Assembly: GCA_012837465.1 (NCBI GenBank)
Contig: DURG01000165.1
Span: 1 to 7,907 of the forward strand
Source: Propionibacterium sp.
Lineage (GTDB): Bacteria > Actinomycetota > Actinomycetes > Propionibacteriales > Propionibacteriaceae
DNA length: 7,907 nucleotides
Direction: 5' to 3'
Position numbers and translations under genes: made by a program. Below the pieces are notes generated by a model. It made no database searches. It saw only the letters and a program-made list of their open reading frames with translations, and had not been told where the DNA came from. Of this stretch, positions 5,475-7,907 are shown one piece after another (position 1 is the stretch's first letter; each line of letters begins with the position of its first letter).

Positions 5475-7523
5475 ATGACAGATCTTTCGCATCCCAGCAC
5501 GGAGACCACCGCCTCCCCCTGGCTCGACCTCGACGCCTACGTCGAGGTGCCGCGGATCGGTGCGCTCAGCCTCAGCCCCGACGGCGAGACCCTGCTCTGC
5601 TCGGTCCAGGGCGTCAACGCGGACAAGACTGAGTACACCTCTGCGCTCTGGAAGCTGGATCCAGCAGGTGGGCAGCCCGCCACCCGCTACACCCGCTCGG
5701 TGCAGGGCGAGGCGGCCGCCGCCTTCCTGCGCGACGGCTCGCTGCTGTTCACCTCGAAGCGCGACGTGCCCGCCGCAGGCGAGGAAGCACCCAAGAAGTC
5801 GACGACCGCGCTCTGGTGCCTCCCCGCTGGCGGGGGCGAAGCCTACGTGCTGGCCCGCCGCGACGGGGGCTGGGGCTCGGTGCTGACCGCCCCCGAGTCC
5901 GACACGGTCGTGCTCGGCGTGCTGATGCACCGCGGCGTCGAGGACGAGGAGGCCGATGCGGAGAAGCGCGAGGCCCGCTCGAAGAAGAAGGTCGCCGCCA
6001 TCCTGCACGACGGCTACCCCGTCCGTTTCTGGGACCACGACCTGGGTCCCGAGGCCACGCGCCTCAAGGTCGCCACGCTCGGTGACAACGGCGACCGCAC
6101 GCTCGAAGACCTCCGCGACCTCACCGGTGACGTGGGCCGCTCCGCGAAGGACGCGGTCCTCTCGCGCGATGGAAGGACCCTCGTCGTGGTGTGGGCCGTG
6201 CCCGGTCCGCGCGGCGAAACCACCCGCCAACTCGAGTTGATCGACGTCGCCACTGGAGAGCGCCGCACCTTGGCCGCCAGCGAGGAGCACGAGTTCGGCA
6301 GGCCCGTCCTCAGCGACGACGGCGCAACCGTCGCCTGCTCCCGCACTACCCGCTCCTCGTCAAAGACGGCGCCCGACACGGGGCTCTGGCTGATCGACGT
6401 CGCCACCGGCGAGGGCCGCACCCTCGCCGACGAGTGGGACCGCTGGCCCGAGCCCCTCGCCTTCTCCCCCGACGGCGGGACCGTCTACGCGACCGCGGAC
6501 GAGGACGGGGCCTGCCCGATCTTCGCCGTCGACGTCGCCTCCGGCGAGCCCCGCAGGCTGACCGGCGACGGTGCCCACTCATCGGTGCTGCGCAGCCCCG
6601 ACGGCGCCACGCTCTACGCGCTGCGCACGTCGTACGCCAGCCCGGGCGAGGTCGTGGCGGTGGACGTGACCTCCGGCGAGTCCCGCGTGCTGCCGGCCCC
6701 CGTCGAGTACCCGGCGCTGCCCGGCCGCCTCGAGCGCGTCGAGACCCAGGCCTCCGACGGCACCCGCGTCCCCGGCTGGCTGGTCCTGCCCGAGGGCGCG
6801 TCGGCCGACAACCCCGCCCCGCTGACCCTCTGGGTGCATGGCGGCCCGCTGAACTCGTGGAACGCCTGGTCGTGGCGCTGGTGCCCGTGGCTGCTCGCCT
6901 CCCGCGGCCAGGCGGTGCTGCTCCCCGATCCGGCGCTGTCGACGGGCTACGGGCAGTCGTTCATCAAGCGCGGCTGGGGCCGCTGGGGCGCCGAGCCGTT
7001 CACCGACGTGATGGCGCTGACCGACGCCATCGAGGCCCGCGACGACATCCGCGACGACGCATCGGTGATGATGGGCGGCTCGTTCGGCGGCTACATGGCC
7101 AACTGGATCGCCACGCAGACGGATCGATTCAAGGCGATCGTGACCCACGCGTCGCTGTGGAACCTCACCAGTTTCGGACCGACGACCGATGCCGCCTGGT
7201 ACTGGAGCCGCGAGATGACGCCGGAGATGATGGCGAGGTACTCACCCCACCAGTTCGTGGACCGGATCACCACGCCGATGCTCGTCATCCACGGCGACAA
7301 GGACTACCGCGTCCCGATCGGCGAGGGCCTCGCCCTGTGGTGGGCCCTGTCCAGCGCCTTCGACGGTGACCCGGCGGACCTGCCGCATCGCTTCCTGTAC
7401 TTCCCGGACGAGAACCACTGGATCCTGTCGCCGCAGCACGCGAAGGTCTGGTACGACACCGTCCTGGAGTTCGTGGCCGCGAAGCGCGAGGGACGCGCAA
7501 TGGAGTCGATCGAGCTCCTCTAG
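5475..7523 (+). CDS. S9 family (prolyl oligopeptidase/acylaminoacyl-peptidase-like) serine peptidase
   Basis: A 682-residue cytosolic peptidase with no signal peptide. Residues from about 20 to 430 form a beta-propeller, seen as repeated SPDG-type blade motifs (for example LSLSPDGETLL, VLSRDGRTLVVVW, AFSPDGGTVYAT, RSPDGATLYAL); it restricts access to small peptides. The C-terminal alpha/beta-hydrolase domain has HGGP (455-458) near the oxyanion hole. The nucleophile is S536 in GGSFGGYMANW, with D610 in HGDKDYRVP and H648 in DENHW, giving the Ser-Asp-His triad in family order. The length fits S9B/S9C enzymes. It would trim peptides or acylated N-termini; exact specificity is not readable. The frame is open 18 codons further upstream to a GTG at 5421, but that would overlap the GalT-like start, and the ATG at 5475 has the promoter-like element. 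No gene follows it in the window. Confidence 0.93.
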   Translation: MTDLSHPSTETTASPWLDLDAYVEVPRIGALSLSPDGETLLCSVQGVNADKTEYTSALWKLDPAGGQPATRYTRSVQGEAAAAFLRDGSLLFTSKRDVPAAGEEAPKKSTTALWCLPAGGGEAYVLARRDGGWGSVLTAPESDTVVLGVLMHRGVEDEEADAEKREARSKKKVAAILHDGYPVRFWDHDLGPEATRLKVATLGDNGDRTLEDLRDLTGDVGRSAKDAVLSRDGRTLVVVWAVPGPRGETTRQLELIDVATGERRTLAASEEHEFGRPVLSDDGATVACSRTTRSSSKTAPDTGLWLIDVATGEGRTLADEWDRWPEPLAFSPDGGTVYATADEDGACPIFAVDVASGEPRRLTGDGAHSSVLRSPDGATLYALRTSYASPGEVVAVDVTSGESRVLPAPVEYPALPGRLERVETQASDGTRVPGWLVLPEGASADNPAPLTLWVHGGPLNSWNAWSWRWCPWLLASRGQAVLLPDPALSTGYGQSFIKRGWGRWGAEPFTDVMALTDAIEARDDIRDDASVMMGGSFGGYMANWIATQTDRFKAIVTHASLWNLTSFGPTTDAAWYWSREMTPEMMARYSPHQFVDRITTPMLVIHGDKDYRVPIGEGLALWWALSSAFDGDPADLPHRFLYFPDENHWILSPQHAKVWYDTVLEFVAAKREGRAMESIELL

Positions 7524-7549
7524 GGGTCAGCCGGTCTCGCTGAAGGGAA

Positions 7550-7569
7550 CTGAACCGTAGTCGGTACAG
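7550..7569. terminator. Short hairpin after the S9 gene, weak terminator candidate
   Basis: CTGAACCG (7550-7557) and CGGTACAG (7562-7569) pair with one A-A mismatch around a TAGT loop, 26 nt after the S9 stop. There is no T-tract. It may end S9 transcription or be part of the repeat-rich block. Confidence 0.25.
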
Positions 7570-7588
7570 AAGTCCTCAGCCAAGCCAG

Positions 7589-7614
7589 CCGGCCAGGCGT
7601 GAAGGAGTGGCCGG
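7589..7614. repeat. Inverted repeat, 7-bp stem
   Basis: CCGGCCA (7589-7595) and TGGCCGG (7608-7614) are perfect complements around a 12-nt loop. It follows the preceding hairpin by 19 nt and may act with it as a terminator, or be one element of the structured region. Confidence 0.35.
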
Positions 7615-7664
7615 GGGCAGGCGGATGGATGTTCGGGCAGGTGCCAAGCCCCGCCCGCGTCGAC

Positions 7665-7750
7665 GTTCCCCGACAACGCCGCAGCAAAGCGGACCAGCCA
7701 GCCCCCGGACACGACTGCGACCCAGCCAGACCACGGTGTCGGGACGGAAC
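7665..7750. repeat. Imperfect long-range inverted repeat
   Basis: GTTCCCCGACA (7665-7675) pairs with TGTCGGGACGGAAC (7737-7750) apart from a 3-nt bulge, enclosing 61 nt. A competing inner stem pairs 7704-7712 with 7736-7743 with one bulged base. In this GC-rich DNA such pairings can arise by chance. Confidence 0.25.
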
Positions 7751-7772
7751 CCAGACTCGCCACCGGATCAAA

Positions 7773-7898
7773 GCAGGGTCTGATGGGGGCCCGACAGGGT
7801 TAGGGCGGGCGTTGTGGACCCCGATCCCCAACCCGGCACCACCCGAGCCAAAGAGATCGGGATCCACATGGGCGGGGAGGGCCCCCATCAGACCCTGC
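7773..7898. repeat. 126-nt nested palindrome with perfect 20-bp outer arms
   Basis: Positions 7773-7792 (starting GCAGGGTCTGATGG) and 7879-7898 are exact 20-bp reverse complements. Inside them TGTGGACCCCGATC (7813-7826) pairs with GATCGGGATCCACA (7855-7868), with one exception: C7819 against A7862. On a minus-strand transcript that pair becomes G-U, so the inner stem would be fully paired. The apical loop is 28 nt, and the internal loop between the stems is asymmetric (20 and 10 nt). No T-tract follows. Possible identities are a MITE or REP-type repeat, terminal inverted repeats of a small element, or a structured RNA. No known family is recognised. Confidence 0.8.
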
Positions 7899-7907
7899 GG
7901 AAGCAGG

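Larger units (their letters stand above)
7524..7907. other. Non-coding, inverted-repeat-rich region
   Basis: These 384 nt hold no recognisable gene. Open frames exist on the minus strand (for example 7520-7888 and 7527-7763), but their products match no family I know, lack ribosome binding sites and run into the S9 stop region. The DNA instead holds several stem-loops (7550-7569, 7589-7614, 7665-7750) and the nested palindrome at 7773-7898. CCAGCCAG occurs at 7694-7701 and 7722-7729. It could be a mobile-element edge, a repeat family or a structured RNA locus; the window ends before this can be settled. Confidence 0.6.

Noticed and set aside
4318..5478. Plus-strand frame opposite the GalT-like gene
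   Set aside because: It has V/G/L/R-rich composition with no motif, while the minus strand carries conserved GalT features.
7520..7888. Minus-strand 122-codon frame as a gene
   Set aside because: Its start lies inside the right arm of the palindrome, it has no ribosome binding site, its product is P/R/G/A-rich without a known domain, and it overlaps the S9 stop.
7773..7898. Integron attC site
   Set aside because: The palindrome has attC-like size, but the GTTRRRY and RYYYAAC core sites are not found at its ends, and there is no integron integrase or cassette layout.
7773..7907. CRISPR repeat pair
   Set aside because: The two 20-bp copies are inverted rather than direct, no third copy or regular spacer is seen, and no cas genes are nearby.

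Overview
The window is very GC-rich, with strong G/C preference at third codon positions, short intergenic gaps and apparently leaderless starts. This points to a high-GC actinobacterium. The gene content fits a Propionibacteriaceae-like genome (for example a Tessaracoccus relative), but the genus is a guess. No rRNA, tRNA, CRISPR array or transposase gene was seen.

Layout. (1) Positions 1-416, minus strand: the 5' part of a gene that runs off the left edge. It begins as a GH172/DUF2961 glycosidase but after about residue 97 changes into something that looks like an (alpha/alpha)6-barrel glycosidase, resembling GH116. (2) Positions 417-549: a divergent promoter region with a strong Shine-Dalgarno sequence for the minus-strand gene, an AT-rich 26-nt inverted repeat that could be an operator, and a leaderless-type promoter for the plus-strand gene. 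(3) 550-2541, plus: M3-family peptidyl-dipeptidase (Dcp-like). (4) 2609-4015, minus: 14-helix MFS drug/proton antiporter of the DHA2 type, convergent with dcp. (5) 4099-5427, minus: a GalT/HIT-superfamily protein that matches my memory of the DUF4921 family. (6) 5475-7523, plus: a cytosolic S9 prolyl-oligopeptidase-family serine peptidase, divergent from the GalT-like gene across 47 nt. (7) 7524-7907: no convincing gene but many inverted repeats, including a 126-nt nested palindrome with perfect 20-bp outer arms ending 9 nt before the right edge.

How the genes work together. The two peptidases are both predicted to be cytosolic and to break down short peptides. The MFS and GalT-like genes share a strand but are separated by 83 nt with their own promoter and hairpin signals, so they need not be one operon. 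I see no single pathway linking all genes; most of the window is ordinary chromosomal housekeeping or accessory content. The two places worth attention are the left-edge fusion-like glycosidase gene and the palindromic non-coding block at the right edge. Both are cut by the window, which limits what can be concluded.
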